A stretch of 64,000 nt of DNA from Arthrobacter sp. Edens01. Lineage in GTDB: Bacteria; Actinomycetota; Actinomycetes; Actinomycetales; Micrococcaceae. The notes under the pieces were generated by a model. That model worked only from the letters and a program-made list of their open reading frames with translations, was not told the origin of the DNA and did no database searches. The stretch is taken from contig NZ_LKIU01000006.1 in NCBI RefSeq assembly GCF_001307035.1, positions 310,398-374,397 on the forward strand, written 5' to 3'. Positions 56,075 through 64,000 of this stretch are shown here, one piece after another; position 1 is the stretch's first letter, and every line of letters begins with the position of its first letter. The translations under genes and the position numbers were made by a program.

Positions 56075-57031
56075 ATGATCGAGGCACACGGCCTCTCCAA
56101 GCGCTACGGCAGCAAGACCGCGGTCGACAACGTTTCCTTTACTGTCGAACCCGGGAAAGTGACCGGGTTCCTGGGTCCGAACGGCGCCGGCAAGTCCACC
56201 ACCATGCGGATGATTGTGGGACTTGACCGTCCCACTGCCGGAACCGTCACCATCAACGGCAAGCCCTATGCCAAGCACAAGGCTCCGCTCCACGAGGCAG
56301 GTGCGCTGCTGGACGCAAAGGCAGTGCACACCCGCCGGTCGGCCTACAACCACCTGCGGGCCATGGCCGCTACGCACGGCATCTCCAACAAGCGCGTCAA
56401 CGAAGTCATTGAGCTAACCGGTCTGGAACCGGTTGCCAGGAAGCGCGTCGGCGGGTTCTCGCTGGGTATGGGCCAGCGCCTGGGCATCGCCGTTGCGCTG
56501 CTGGGAGATCCCAATACGCTGATCCTGGACGAGCCGGTCAACGGCCTGGATCCCGAGGGCGTGCTCTGGGTCAGGAATCTTGCCCGGGGGCTCGCTTCCG
56601 AGGGCCGGACGGTTTTCCTTTCCTCACACCTGATGAGTGAAATGGCTGTTACAGCGGATCACCTGATCGTGATTGGCCGCGGCCGCATCATCGCCAACGC
56701 GCCGATTCAGGACATCATCGACGGCGGCGGACGGCAGCGCACCCGGGTGCGCACCGACCACGCTGCGGACCTCCTGCCCGTCCTGGAAGGGCGGGGGGCT
56801 GAAATCACCCGCGTTGAAGACGGACTGTTTGAAGTCAGCGGCGCCGATTCACGGTCCATTGCCGAAATCGCGCTGGACCGCAGGATCCTGCTCACCGAAC
56901 TGACGCCCATCCAGGTTTCCCTTGAGGACGCCTACATGGAACTCACCAGGGACGACGTCGAATACAAGTCACACGGATTTAGCCAGGAACCGGCTTCCGC
57001 CGAGCCTGTTGTGGAAGGAACCCGAGCATGA
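56075..57031 (+). CDS. ABC transporter ATP-binding protein, copy 2 of duplicated pair
   Basis: A 318-residue ATPase, the paralogue of the gene at 54117: MIEAHGLSKRYGSKTAVDNVSF, LGPNGAGKSTT, FSLGMGQRLGIA, LILDEPVNGLDPEG. The C-terminal region (about 215-300) is the most divergent part. ATG at 56075 is chosen with GAGG upstream and by match to copy 1; ATG at 56063 is less likely. It is preceded by its own promoter region. Confidence 0.93.
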   Translation: MIEAHGLSKRYGSKTAVDNVSFTVEPGKVTGFLGPNGAGKSTTMRMIVGLDRPTAGTVTINGKPYAKHKAPLHEAGALLDAKAVHTRRSAYNHLRAMAATHGISNKRVNEVIELTGLEPVARKRVGGFSLGMGQRLGIAVALLGDPNTLILDEPVNGLDPEGVLWVRNLARGLASEGRTVFLSSHLMSEMAVTADHLIVIGRGRIIANAPIQDIIDGGGRQRTRVRTDHAADLLPVLEGRGAEITRVEDGLFEVSGADSRSIAEIALDRRILLTELTPIQVSLEDAYMELTRDDVEYKSHGFSQEPASAEPVVEGTRA

Positions 57032-57903
57032 GCACCACATCCGCACCCGCGACCTCCCGCCGGGCGGTCCGCACTGACGGCAGCGGCGTCAACTTTGCCA
57101 GGGTCATGCGCTCGGAATGGATCAAGGTAACCACCCTGCCCTCCACCGTCATCCTGCTCTCCGTCACCCTCGTGGTCATGGTCGGCCTGGCCGCGCTGGT
57201 GGCTTGGAGCTGGGCCACAACCGCCCAGATGCTCGCGGATGATCCCAGCATGGGACCGGCCATGGGTGTTGGGAACGGCATGGACCTGCAGGCCATGGTC
57301 TATGACACCCCTGCATCGGGTGCGCTCTTCGGCCAGCTGCTGATCGCTGCCCTCGCCGTGGTCCTCGTGGCCTCCGAGTACAGTACCGGAATGATCCGCT
57401 CCACCATGGTGGCTGTTCCCACCCGCACGCCGGCGCTGCTCGCCAAGGCGATCATCACCGCACTCGTTGCCTTCGTCATCGGAGTCGCCGGAGCCTTTGC
57501 CAGTTTCCTGATCAGCCAGCCGCTGCTGGCACCGGAAAACCTGGACTTCGGCCTGGACGCTCCGTGGGTGCTGCCCAGCATCATCAACACCGGAACACTC
57601 CTGGCCGGCATCGCGATCATGGGTGTAGCCACCGGGTCGCTGCTTCGCAGCACAGCCGGCGGGGTCGTCACCATTATTGGCGTGCTGTTCGTGCTGCCGG
57701 TGATCATCCAGCTGATCTCCGGCCTGGCGGACTGGATTCCGGACGCCGCGCGGTTCCTGCCGAGCAGCGCCGGTTCCCAGCTGGTGGCAACGAATATTGC
57801 TGACGGCGCGCTGAACCAGCTCGAAGGCGGACTGGTCCTGGGCGGCTGGGCCGTCCTGCTCCTGATCGTGGCGCTGATCGTCACCAAGCGCCGCGACGTG
57901 TAG
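57028..57903 (+). CDS. ABC transporter permease, copy 2 of duplicated pair
   Basis: A 291-residue ABC-2 permease with six helices, paralogous to the gene at 55061: MRSEWIKVTTLPSTVILLSV, YSTGMIRSTMVAVPTRTPALLAKAI, LPSSAGSQLVATNIADGALNQ, and the closing TKRRDV. It overlaps the ATPase gene by 4 bases. A second hairpin and a strong terminator follow. Confidence 0.9.
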   Translation: MSTTSAPATSRRAVRTDGSGVNFARVMRSEWIKVTTLPSTVILLSVTLVVMVGLAALVAWSWATTAQMLADDPSMGPAMGVGNGMDLQAMVYDTPASGALFGQLLIAALAVVLVASEYSTGMIRSTMVAVPTRTPALLAKAIITALVAFVIGVAGAFASFLISQPLLAPENLDFGLDAPWVLPSIINTGTLLAGIAIMGVATGSLLRSTAGGVVTIIGVLFVLPVIIQLISGLADWIPDAARFLPSSAGSQLVATNIADGALNQLEGGLVLGGWAVLLLIVALIVTKRRDV

Positions 57904-57914
57904 CACCCCCACAC

Positions 57915-57962
57915 TTCGGTGAAGGCAGAAGCGGAAGAACGGCCGCGGACGCCTTCACCGAA
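57915..57962. repeat. Inverted repeat before the ABC-pair terminator
   Basis: Arms TTCGGTGAAGGC and GCCTTCACCGAA (12 bp each, perfect) with a 24-base loop, directly before the intrinsic terminator. It may protect the 3' end or be a relict terminator. Confidence 0.7.
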
Positions 57963-57973
57963 CACCTCCCGCA

Positions 57974-58011
57974 GGATCCCCCGGGCAGCACTGCCCGGGG
58001 GATCCTTTTTT
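57974..58011 (+). terminator. Intrinsic terminator after ABC exporter pair 2
   Basis: Fifteen-bp perfect arms GGATCCCCCGGGCAG/CTGCCCGGGGGATCC, 2-base loop, then six Ts. The clearest intrinsic terminator in the window. Confidence 0.92.
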
Positions 58012-58061
58012 GTGCGAAGCAGCGGTTACGCGCCCGCCGCCGGCTCTGGTTGAATCAGAGC

Positions 58062-59336
58062 ATGTCTGACGCACTGGCTCACGTAAAAGACCTCGGCGAT
58101 TATGTTGCCGCTTCACCCTCCAGCTTCCACGCGGCGCGCACCGCTGCAGACCGGCTTGCAGCTGCCGGATTCACGGAGCTGTCCGAGGACCAGGACTGGC
58201 CCACAGCCCCCGGCCGGTACGTCGTGGTCCGTGACGGCGCGTTCATCGCCTGGATCGTTCCCGAAGGAGCCGCTGCCGGCACGGGGTTCAACATCTTCGG
58301 CACCCACACTGACTCGCCAACCTTCAAGCTCAAGCCTTCGCCGACTACCGGAAAGTTCGGCTGGCTGCAGGCCGGCGTGGAGGTTTACGGCGGACCGCTG
58401 CTGAACTCCTGGCTGGACCGTGAACTGGAGCTCGCCGGACGGCTGGTGACGCTCGACGGCGTCGAGCACCTGGTTGCCACCGGTCCGCTGCTGCGTTTCC
58501 CGCAGCTGGCCATTCACCTGGACCGCGCCGTGAACGAAGGCCTGAAGCTGGACAAGCAGCAGCACATGAACCCGGTGTGGGGTCTCGGTGACCCGTCTGC
58601 CGCTGACCTGCTGGGCCTGCTCGCCGCCAGCGCAGGCGTGGACCGCGGTGAAATCGGGGGGTACGACGTCGTTGCCGCCGACACCCAGCCCGCACGGGTG
58701 TTCGGCGCCGACAGTGAGTTCCTGGCCTCGGGGCGGCTGGACAACCTGTCATCCGTCCACGCCGGACTGCGCGCCCTGGAAGCTGCTGCGGAAACCAAGA
58801 CCGCCGGATCCATTGCCGTCCTGGCCGCTTTCGACCATGAGGAAGTCGGCAGCGGATCGCGCTCCGGCGCGGCCGGCCCGTTCCTTGAAGACGTGCTGGC
58901 CCGGGTCAGCACGGGACTCGGAGCGGACGCAATGCAGGCACAGCGGGCCTTTGCTGCTTCCTTCTGCATTTCTGCCGATGCCGGGCACGCGGTGCATCCC
59001 AACTATGCCGAACGGCACGACCCCGCCAACCGGCCTGTCCTGAACGGTGGGCCGCTGCTCAAGATCAACGCCAACCAGCGCTACACCACCGACGCTCCCG
59101 GGGCGGCGTACTGGGCAGGACTTTGCCGGGAGGCCGAGGTTCCCTACCAGGAATTCGTGTCCAACAACGCAATTCCCTGCGGTTCAACCATTGGCCCGCT
59201 CACGGCAACCCGGTTGGGAATCCGCACCATCGACGTCGGCATTCCGCTGCTTTCGATGCACTCCGCCCGCGAGATGGCCGGCGTCAACGACCCGTTCCAC
59301 CTTTCCCGCGCCGCAGAGGCCTTCTTTGTCCGCTGA
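58062..59336 (+). CDS. M18 family aminopeptidase
   Basis: A 424-residue zinc aminopeptidase that removes acidic or neutral N-terminal residues from peptides. Metal ligands and catalytic residues are in FGTHTDSPTFKLKP, FDHEEVGSGSRSGA and the late SMHSAREM. PNYAERHDPANRPVLNGG and GSTIGPLTATRLGI are M18 signatures. The ATG at 58062 (MSDALAHV) is used; a TTG 12 bases upstream is possible. It lies alone between a terminator and the rpsF leader. Confidence 0.93.
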   Translation: MSDALAHVKDLGDYVAASPSSFHAARTAADRLAAAGFTELSEDQDWPTAPGRYVVVRDGAFIAWIVPEGAAAGTGFNIFGTHTDSPTFKLKPSPTTGKFGWLQAGVEVYGGPLLNSWLDRELELAGRLVTLDGVEHLVATGPLLRFPQLAIHLDRAVNEGLKLDKQQHMNPVWGLGDPSAADLLGLLAASAGVDRGEIGGYDVVAADTQPARVFGADSEFLASGRLDNLSSVHAGLRALEAAAETKTAGSIAVLAAFDHEEVGSGSRSGAAGPFLEDVLARVSTGLGADAMQAQRAFAASFCISADAGHAVHPNYAERHDPANRPVLNGGPLLKINANQRYTTDAPGAAYWAGLCREAEVPYQEFVSNNAIPCGSTIGPLTATRLGIRTIDVGIPLLSMHSAREMAGVNDPFHLSRAAEAFFVR

Positions 59337-59533
59337 CACAAGGGGCGCTGTCCACAGTGGCCGGGCGGTACGGAAAAATCGGATAGGATAGTGGAGTCTG
59401 TGCTGTCAGCTCCGGCTGGCAGGCTTTCGGCGTGAGGGGACTCCCCTCGCTGCGCCGGAGCAAAGACAACGCTAAAGAACCTCCTGTTACGGAAAGACCG
59501 TGACCGTATAGCCCAAAGGAGGTGGGTTCACAA

Positions 59534-59839
59534 ATGCGTGCTTATGAACTGATGGTAATCATCGACCCCGAGGTCGAAGAGCGTACCGTGGAGCCTTCGC
59601 TCGACAAGTTCCTCAACGTTGTCCGCAACGAGGGTGGAACCATCGACAAGGTGGACATCTGGGGTCGTCGCCGCCTGGCCTACGACATCAAGAAGAAGTC
59701 CGAAGGCATCTACGCGGTGGTTAACTTCACCGCCAGCCCTGCAGCTGCTGCTGAGCTTGACCGCCAGCTTGGTCTCAACGAGACCATCCTGCGCACCAAG
59801 ATCATCCGCCCCGAAGACCAGAAGGTTGTTGCCGAGTAA
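59534..59839 (+). CDS. rpsF: 30S ribosomal protein S6
   Basis: A 101-residue S6: [34 protein letters not shown] and [13 protein letters not shown] are typical. It opens the rpsF-ssb-rpsR-rplI operon. AAAGGAGGT precedes the ATG by about 10 bases. The 197-base gap upstream contains a TAGGAT promoter-like -10 and a G+C hairpin, which could take part in feedback by S6/S18, but this is not proven by sequence. Confidence 0.98.
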   Translation: MRAYELMVIIDPEVEERTVEPSLDKFLNVVRNEGGTIDKVDIWGRRRLAYDIKKKSEGIYAVVNFTASPAAAAELDRQLGLNETILRTKIIRPEDQKVVAE

Positions 59840-59906
59840 TTTCGGTCCACCTTTTATTCGTCAACGAAAGGCCCGGGGAAACGGGCCGAGACACCAGGAG
59901 GCATAA

Positions 59907-60458
59907 ATGGCAGGCGAGACAACGATCACCGTGGTCGGCAACCTGACGAATGATCCGGAACTCCGGTTCACCCCGTCCGGTTCAGCAGTGGCGAACTTCA
60001 CCATTGCCTCGACGCCGCGCACCTTCGACCGGCAGTCCAACGAATGGAAGGACGGCGAAACGCTGTTCCTCCGTGCGTCGGTTTGGCGTGAAGCTGCGGA
60101 AAACGTCGCCGAGTCCCTGACCAAGGGAACCCGAGTCGTCTGCCAGGGCCGCCTGAAGTCACGTTCGTACGAGACCAAAGAGGGCGAAAAGCGTACCGTC
60201 ATGGAGCTTGAGGTCGACGAAATCGGCCCCTCGCTTCGTTACGCGTCCGCGAAGGTCACCCGCACCCAGCGCTCCGGCGGTGGCGGCGGTGGCTTCGGCG
60301 GGAACGCCGGCGGCGGCTTCGGCGGCAACTCCAACTCCGGTTGGGGCGGCCAGCAGCAGCAGCAGTCCGCACCTGCGGACGATCCCTGGGGTGCCCCTGC
60401 AGGCGGCAACTCAGGCGGCTGGGGAGCCGGCCCGGATTCCAACGATCCGCCCTTCTAA
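59907..60458 (+). CDS. ssb: Single-stranded DNA-binding protein
   Basis: A 183-residue SSB. The OB fold spans about 1-115 ([59 protein letters not shown]). A Gly/Asn/Gln-rich linker follows, and the acidic tip DSNDPPF binds partner proteins. AGGAGG lies 6 bases before the ATG. Confidence 0.98.
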   Translation: MAGETTITVVGNLTNDPELRFTPSGSAVANFTIASTPRTFDRQSNEWKDGETLFLRASVWREAAENVAESLTKGTRVVCQGRLKSRSYETKEGEKRTVMELEVDEIGPSLRYASAKVTRTQRSGGGGGGFGGNAGGGFGGNSNSGWGGQQQQQSAPADDPWGAPAGGNSGGWGAGPDSNDPPF

Positions 60459-60561
60459 GCAATACCCCTGTGCCGCAAGGCACAACCTCTGACGGCAACC
60501 GCCGTCGAGCCCATCCCGTGGAATTGATCCACGGGCTCCACTAGACATAAGGAGCTCCACG

Positions 60562-60801
60562 ATGGCTAAGGCTGAACTTCGCAAGCCCAAACCAAAGTCC
60601 AATCCCTTGAAGGCCGCTGACATCACTGTCATCGACTACAAGGACGTAGCATTGCTGCGCAAGTTCATTTCCGACCGCGGAAAGATCCGCGCTCGTCGCG
60701 TAACTGGCGTAACCGTGCAGGAACAGCGCAAGATCGCACAGGCAATCAAGAACGCCCGTGAAGTTGCACTCCTGCCTTACTCCGGCGCTGGCCGCGGCTA
60801 A
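60562..60801 (+). CDS. rpsR: 30S ribosomal protein S18
   Basis: A 79-residue basic protein with [27 protein letters not shown] and [18 protein letters not shown], the S18 core. It has no CxxC metal motif at the N-terminus (C-minus type). AAGGAG precedes the ATG. Confidence 0.98.
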   Translation: MAKAELRKPKPKSNPLKAADITVIDYKDVALLRKFISDRGKIRARRVTGVTVQEQRKIAQAIKNAREVALLPYSGAGRG

Positions 60802-60819
60802 AGGAAAGGAACCTAACTC

Positions 60820-61269
60820 ATGGCAAAGCTCATTCTGACCCACGAAGTCACCGGTCTCGGTGCTGCAGGCGACGTTGTTGAGGTGAAGGACGGTTACGCA
60901 CGTAACTACCTGGTACCCCGCGGCTTCGCTCTCACCTGGACCAAGGGTGGCGAGAAGCAGGTTGAGTCCATCAAGGCTGCCCGCGCTGCGCGCGAGCACG
61001 CTTCGCTGGAAGATGCCCAGAAGCAGGCTGCTGCACTCTCCGCCAAGCCGGTCAAGCTGACCGTCAAGGCCGGCGAGTCCGGACGCCTCTTCGGCACGGT
61101 CAAGCCCGCTGACGTTGCCGCTGCTGTTGAAGCTGCCGGCCTCGGCAGCATCGACAAGCGCAAGGTTGAACTGCCGACTCACATCAAGTCGGTTGGTTCT
61201 TTCCAGGCCAACGTCCGCCTGCACGACGACGTCGCTGCCGTCATCGACCTCGAGGTCGTTGCCAGCTAG
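60820..61269 (+). CDS. rplI: 50S ribosomal protein L9
   Basis: A 149-residue L9. The N-terminal rRNA-binding lobe ([38 protein letters not shown]) is joined by a long helix (residues 43-75) to a C-terminal lobe ([19 protein letters not shown]). It is last in the operon, with AAAGGAA upstream and a terminator after the stop. Confidence 0.98.
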   Translation: MAKLILTHEVTGLGAAGDVVEVKDGYARNYLVPRGFALTWTKGGEKQVESIKAARAAREHASLEDAQKQAAALSAKPVKLTVKAGESGRLFGTVKPADVAAAVEAAGLGSIDKRKVELPTHIKSVGSFQANVRLHDDVAAVIDLEVVAS

Positions 61270-61861
61270 TACGCCGCGCACTGCGTGATACACAGCGCCC
61301 CCCGCCGTTTCCGGCGGGGGGCGCTGTTGCGTTCGGCACACGTTTAGACCTGGTGAAGGACATTTTTCGGGTCTCATAATCCCAAGCGGGCTTACCAACA
61401 CAAGTAGTCCCCAGTAGTTCACAGGTATGTGGATATCTGCTGTGGATAATGGTCTCCGTATGCCCATTCCCGTGATCTGTCAACCTGAAGGCTGTGGCTG
61501 AATGTTGGGGAAAATAGTTCACTGTGCACAGGTGTGGACGGGTGTTTTGCCTAGTCAGAGTCATATTATGGCAGAAACTAATTTGTTATCCACAGCCTTA
61601 TGCCCAGCCTGTGCACAAGACACGCCCACTTATGAACAGGCTATCCACAAGGCCTGTGGATAACTCGTTTGTTGAGGGGGCCTCACGGGGCTACGGTTGC
61701 GGTGGACTCCCTCATCGGCGCACCGGGAATGGTATCGGCGGGGGCACGGCGGGCAGAAGCCCCATTGTCAGTGCCGTCGGCTAGAACGTAGCCAGCCATA
61801 CACACCTCCGGATCTGCCTGACGGGACCGGAGATAGAACGTTTTTTGGAAAGGGTGGCCCC
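61270..61861. promoter_or_regulatory. DnaA-box cluster upstream of dnaB
   Basis: No gene is seen in this gap. DnaA boxes: TGTGGATAT 61428-61436 (1 mismatch), TGTGGATAA 61441-61449, TTATCCACA 61586-61594, CTATCCACA 61641-61649 (1 mismatch) and TGTGGATAA 61655-61663. The last two face each other as TATCCACA-N5-TGTGGATA. Several further two-mismatch boxes occur. The AT content rises at 61500-61610. It lies 200-430 bases before dnaB. Control of dnaB by DnaA, or DnaA sequestration, is inferred. Confidence 0.75.
61292..61327 (+). terminator. Terminator of rpsF-ssb-rpsR-rplI operon
   Basis: Sixteen-bp perfect arms ACAGCGCCCCCCGCCG/CGGCGGGGGGCGCTGT around TTTC, 22 bases past the rplI stop. Confidence 0.85.
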
Positions 61862-63241
61862 GTGTCGCTTGCACATGCGGATTCCGCTGAATCAACCCGC
61901 ACCTCTGATTTCGGCCGGACTCCGCCGCAGGATCTGGTCGCCGAGCAGTCGGTGCTGGGCGGCATGATGCTCTCCAAGGACGCGATCGCCGACTGCGTGG
62001 AAGTCCTCCGCGGCGTCGACTTCTACCGCCCGGCGCACGAAGCCATCTACGAAGCCATCATCGACCTCTACGGCCGCGGCGAGCCTGCCGACGCCGTGAC
62101 GGTCTCCGATGAGCTCACCAAGCGCGGAGAAATCAGCCGCATCGGCGGCCCCGCGTACCTGCACACGCTCATCCAGTCGGTGCCCACCGCAGCCAACGCC
62201 GGCTTCTACGCCGAGATCGTCCGGGAGCGCGCAGTCCTCCGCCGCCTGGTTGATGCTGGCACCAAGATCGTGCAGCTTGGCTACTCCAATGACGGAGAAG
62301 TGGACGACCTGGTCAATGCGGCCCAGGCTGAGGTCTACGCCGTGGCTGAGCGCCGAACTGCGGAAGACTACGTACCGCTGAAGGACATTATTGAGGGAAC
62401 GGTGGACGAAATTGAGTCCGCCGGCCACCGCGGTGAAGGCATGACCGGTGTGCCCACCGGTTTCTATGAACTGGACGAACTCACCCAGGGCCTGCACGGC
62501 GGCCAGATGATTGTCATTGCCGCCCGTCCCGCCGTCGGCAAGTCCACGTTCGCCTTGGACTTTGCGCGCTCCGCGGCCATCAAGCACAACATGACCACGG
62601 TCTTCTTCTCCCTGGAAATGGGCCGCAACGAAATCGCCATGCGCCTGCTCTCAGCCGAGGCCACAATTGGTCTGCAGGACCTGCGCAAGGGCACCATCAA
62701 GGATGAGCAGTGGGGCAAGATCGCCACCACAATGGGCCGCATGAACGATGCGCCGCTCTTCATCGACGACAGCCCGAACATGTCCCTGATGGAAATCCGC
62801 GCCAAGTGCCGTCGACTGAAGCAGCGGCATGACCTCAAGCTCGTGGTCCTGGACTACCTGCAGCTGATGTCCTCCGGCAAGCGCGTGGAGTCCCGCCAGC
62901 AGGAAGTCTCCGAGTTTTCCCGTGCGCTGAAACTGCTGGCCAAGGAGCTTGAAGTTCCGGTAATCGCCCTCTCGCAGCTGAACCGTGGTTCTGAGCAGCG
63001 CACCGACAAGAAGCCCATGGTCTCCGACCTCCGTGAATCCGGCTCCATCGAGCAGGACGCCGACATGGTGATCCTGCTGCACCGTGAGGATATTTACGAC
63101 AAGGAGTCCCCGCGCGCCGGTGAGGCCGACGTGATCGTGGCCAAGCACCGTAACGGCCCCACGAAGACCATCGTGGTCGGCTTCCAGGGCCACTACTCGC
63201 GCTTCTCCAACATGGCGGTCGAGGGCGGCTCCGGCTTCTAG
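61862..63241 (+). CDS. dnaB: Replicative DNA helicase DnaB
   Basis: A 459-residue hexameric helicase. The N-terminal domain (PPQDLVAEQSVLGGMMLSKDAI) is linked to a RecA-like domain with Walker A AARPAVGKSTFALDFAR, FFSLEMGRNEIAMRLLSAE, Walker B LVVLDYLQLM and the arginine-finger region near EQRTDKKPMVSDLRESGSIEQDADMV. No intein interrupts it, unlike several mycobacterial DnaB genes. The GTG start at 61862 (VSLAHADSAES) has GGAAAGG upstream; a longer upstream frame is not supported. Confidence 0.98.
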   Translation: MSLAHADSAESTRTSDFGRTPPQDLVAEQSVLGGMMLSKDAIADCVEVLRGVDFYRPAHEAIYEAIIDLYGRGEPADAVTVSDELTKRGEISRIGGPAYLHTLIQSVPTAANAGFYAEIVRERAVLRRLVDAGTKIVQLGYSNDGEVDDLVNAAQAEVYAVAERRTAEDYVPLKDIIEGTVDEIESAGHRGEGMTGVPTGFYELDELTQGLHGGQMIVIAARPAVGKSTFALDFARSAAIKHNMTTVFFSLEMGRNEIAMRLLSAEATIGLQDLRKGTIKDEQWGKIATTMGRMNDAPLFIDDSPNMSLMEIRAKCRRLKQRHDLKLVVLDYLQLMSSGKRVESRQQEVSEFSRALKLLAKELEVPVIALSQLNRGSEQRTDKKPMVSDLRESGSIEQDADMVILLHREDIYDKESPRAGEADVIVAKHRNGPTKTIVVGFQGHYSRFSNMAVEGGSGF

Positions 63242-63291
63242 CCTGCACCGCCCGCGTACGCCTTCCCGTTTCCACCACCCCAGGAGCTCCC

Positions 63292-63912
63292 GTGCCCAAG
63301 TCCAAGCCCCGCAAGAAGGCCGTTTCCAAGAAGAAGCAGGCCCGCCGCGCCGAGCATGAGGTCAACGCCATGCTGCGCGGGGAGACCGCATACTTCAGCG
63401 ACGAGGCAGAGGCACTGCTGGCCGGCCGCGGCTGGATCAGCGAAAGGGACCAGCCCGGGGGAGCCGACCAGGGCGATGCCTGGTACTGGATGCCGTCCCA
63501 GCTGCCGGCCTACCTGGAAGAGGGCGAACCGGTACCGACTTCCATCTACCCTTCGTCCGAGACCACGTTCGTCAGCCAGCTGGCAACACCGGACGGCTCC
63601 GTGCCGCCCGAGGCCCAGACTGAATATGCGTCCCTGGCGGAACTGGAGGCAGACCTTGACCGGCTGCAGGCGTACCGGGTTCCGGCTGACTCCTGGACGG
63701 CCCTGCCCGCCGGAGAGGACGAAACGCCGGCTGATCTCATCGACTCCATCAGCGAGGAGTGGGAACTGATCGCCGAGCTGATTCATTTCCCGTACAGCAC
63801 TGATCAGGGTCCGCGGTCCTTCGCCGCGGTTGAGCAGGCGGTGCAGGACGGCCGTCTGACCGAATACGCCTACCGCTCCGTCCTGGCCGGCCGCGGAACC
63901 CCCGGAGCGTAG
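63292..63912 (+). CDS. Hypothetical protein downstream of dnaB
   Basis: A 206-residue protein of unknown function. The first 20 residues are strongly basic (PKSKPRKKAVSKKKQARRAE); the rest is acidic, with WISERDQPGG, DAWYWMPSQLPAYLEEGEPVP, and EEWELIAELIHFPYSTDQGPRSF near the end. No known domain, signal or membrane segment was recognised. GTG at 63292 has AGGAG five bases upstream, 50 bases after dnaB, so co-transcription is likely. Positions 63913-64000 show no further gene. Confidence 0.75.
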   Translation: MPKSKPRKKAVSKKKQARRAEHEVNAMLRGETAYFSDEAEALLAGRGWISERDQPGGADQGDAWYWMPSQLPAYLEEGEPVPTSIYPSSETTFVSQLATPDGSVPPEAQTEYASLAELEADLDRLQAYRVPADSWTALPAGEDETPADLIDSISEEWELIAELIHFPYSTDQGPRSFAAVEQAVQDGRLTEYAYRSVLAGRGTPGA

Positions 63913-64000
63913 CGGGTCAGGAAGGCTCCGGCCGCGGGCGCGGATCTGACGGCCTGGCCCTAACATGGGCTTTTTCGCCCTGCGGCCCGAAAAGCGCCAG

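Overview
The window is chromosomal DNA from a high-GC Gram-positive actinobacterium, most likely Arthrobacter sensu lato (Micrococcaceae). That placement is inferred from gene order, GTG/TTG starts, mycothiol genes, a DUF3566 gene after gyrA, a FemX-type bridge enzyme and a DLW-39 gene between two tRNAs; no 16S gene is present to confirm it. No phage, insertion sequence, integrase or CRISPR array was seen.

The window spans the replication origin. oriC (DnaA boxes plus an AT-rich stretch) lies between dnaN and dnaA at about 14.75-15.0 kb. The left arm, read leftward from oriC, is dnaN, gnd, recF, DUF721, gyrB, gyrA, DUF3566, tRNA-Ile, DLW-39, tRNA-Ala, an EamA transporter, a cyclophilin and a rhomboid protease. 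A forward gene for a membrane protein built on 11-residue repeats interrupts it. Positions 1-545 hold a second, very dense DnaA-box cluster. The right arm runs dnaA, rpmH, rnpA, yidD, yidC, khpB, rsmG, parA, parB.

A roughly 3.1 kb stretch without convincing genes (22.8-25.96 kb) follows parB and carries seven perfect 14-bp parS sites; two more lie inside parA and parB. This parS array is the most striking feature. After it come a GNAT gene, a small regulator/membrane-protein pair with a double operator, and the conserved actinobacterial cell-wall and redox block (CwlM-like pseudo-amidase, trxA, trxB, pseudokinase-like membrane protein, murJ, NUDIX, CCA-adding enzyme).

From 35.7 to 48.7 kb lie a histidine phosphatase, small ORFs behind a good promoter, mshA and ino1 (first steps of mycothiol synthesis), fhs, a beta-helix-like lipoprotein, and an envelope cluster (GT87, FemX, FAD oxidoreductase, TcaA-like protein). 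From 48.7 to 59.3 kb lie a monooxygenase-like protein, an ABC-F ATPase, an MFS permease, three ABC exporter ATPase/permease pairs (two of them a tandem duplication) and an M18 aminopeptidase. The window closes with rpsF-ssb-rpsR-rplI, a third DnaA-box cluster, dnaB and an uncharacterised gene. Replication initiation (dnaA, dnaN, dnaB, ssb), topology (gyrAB), segregation (parABS) and envelope growth are thus gathered around one origin.
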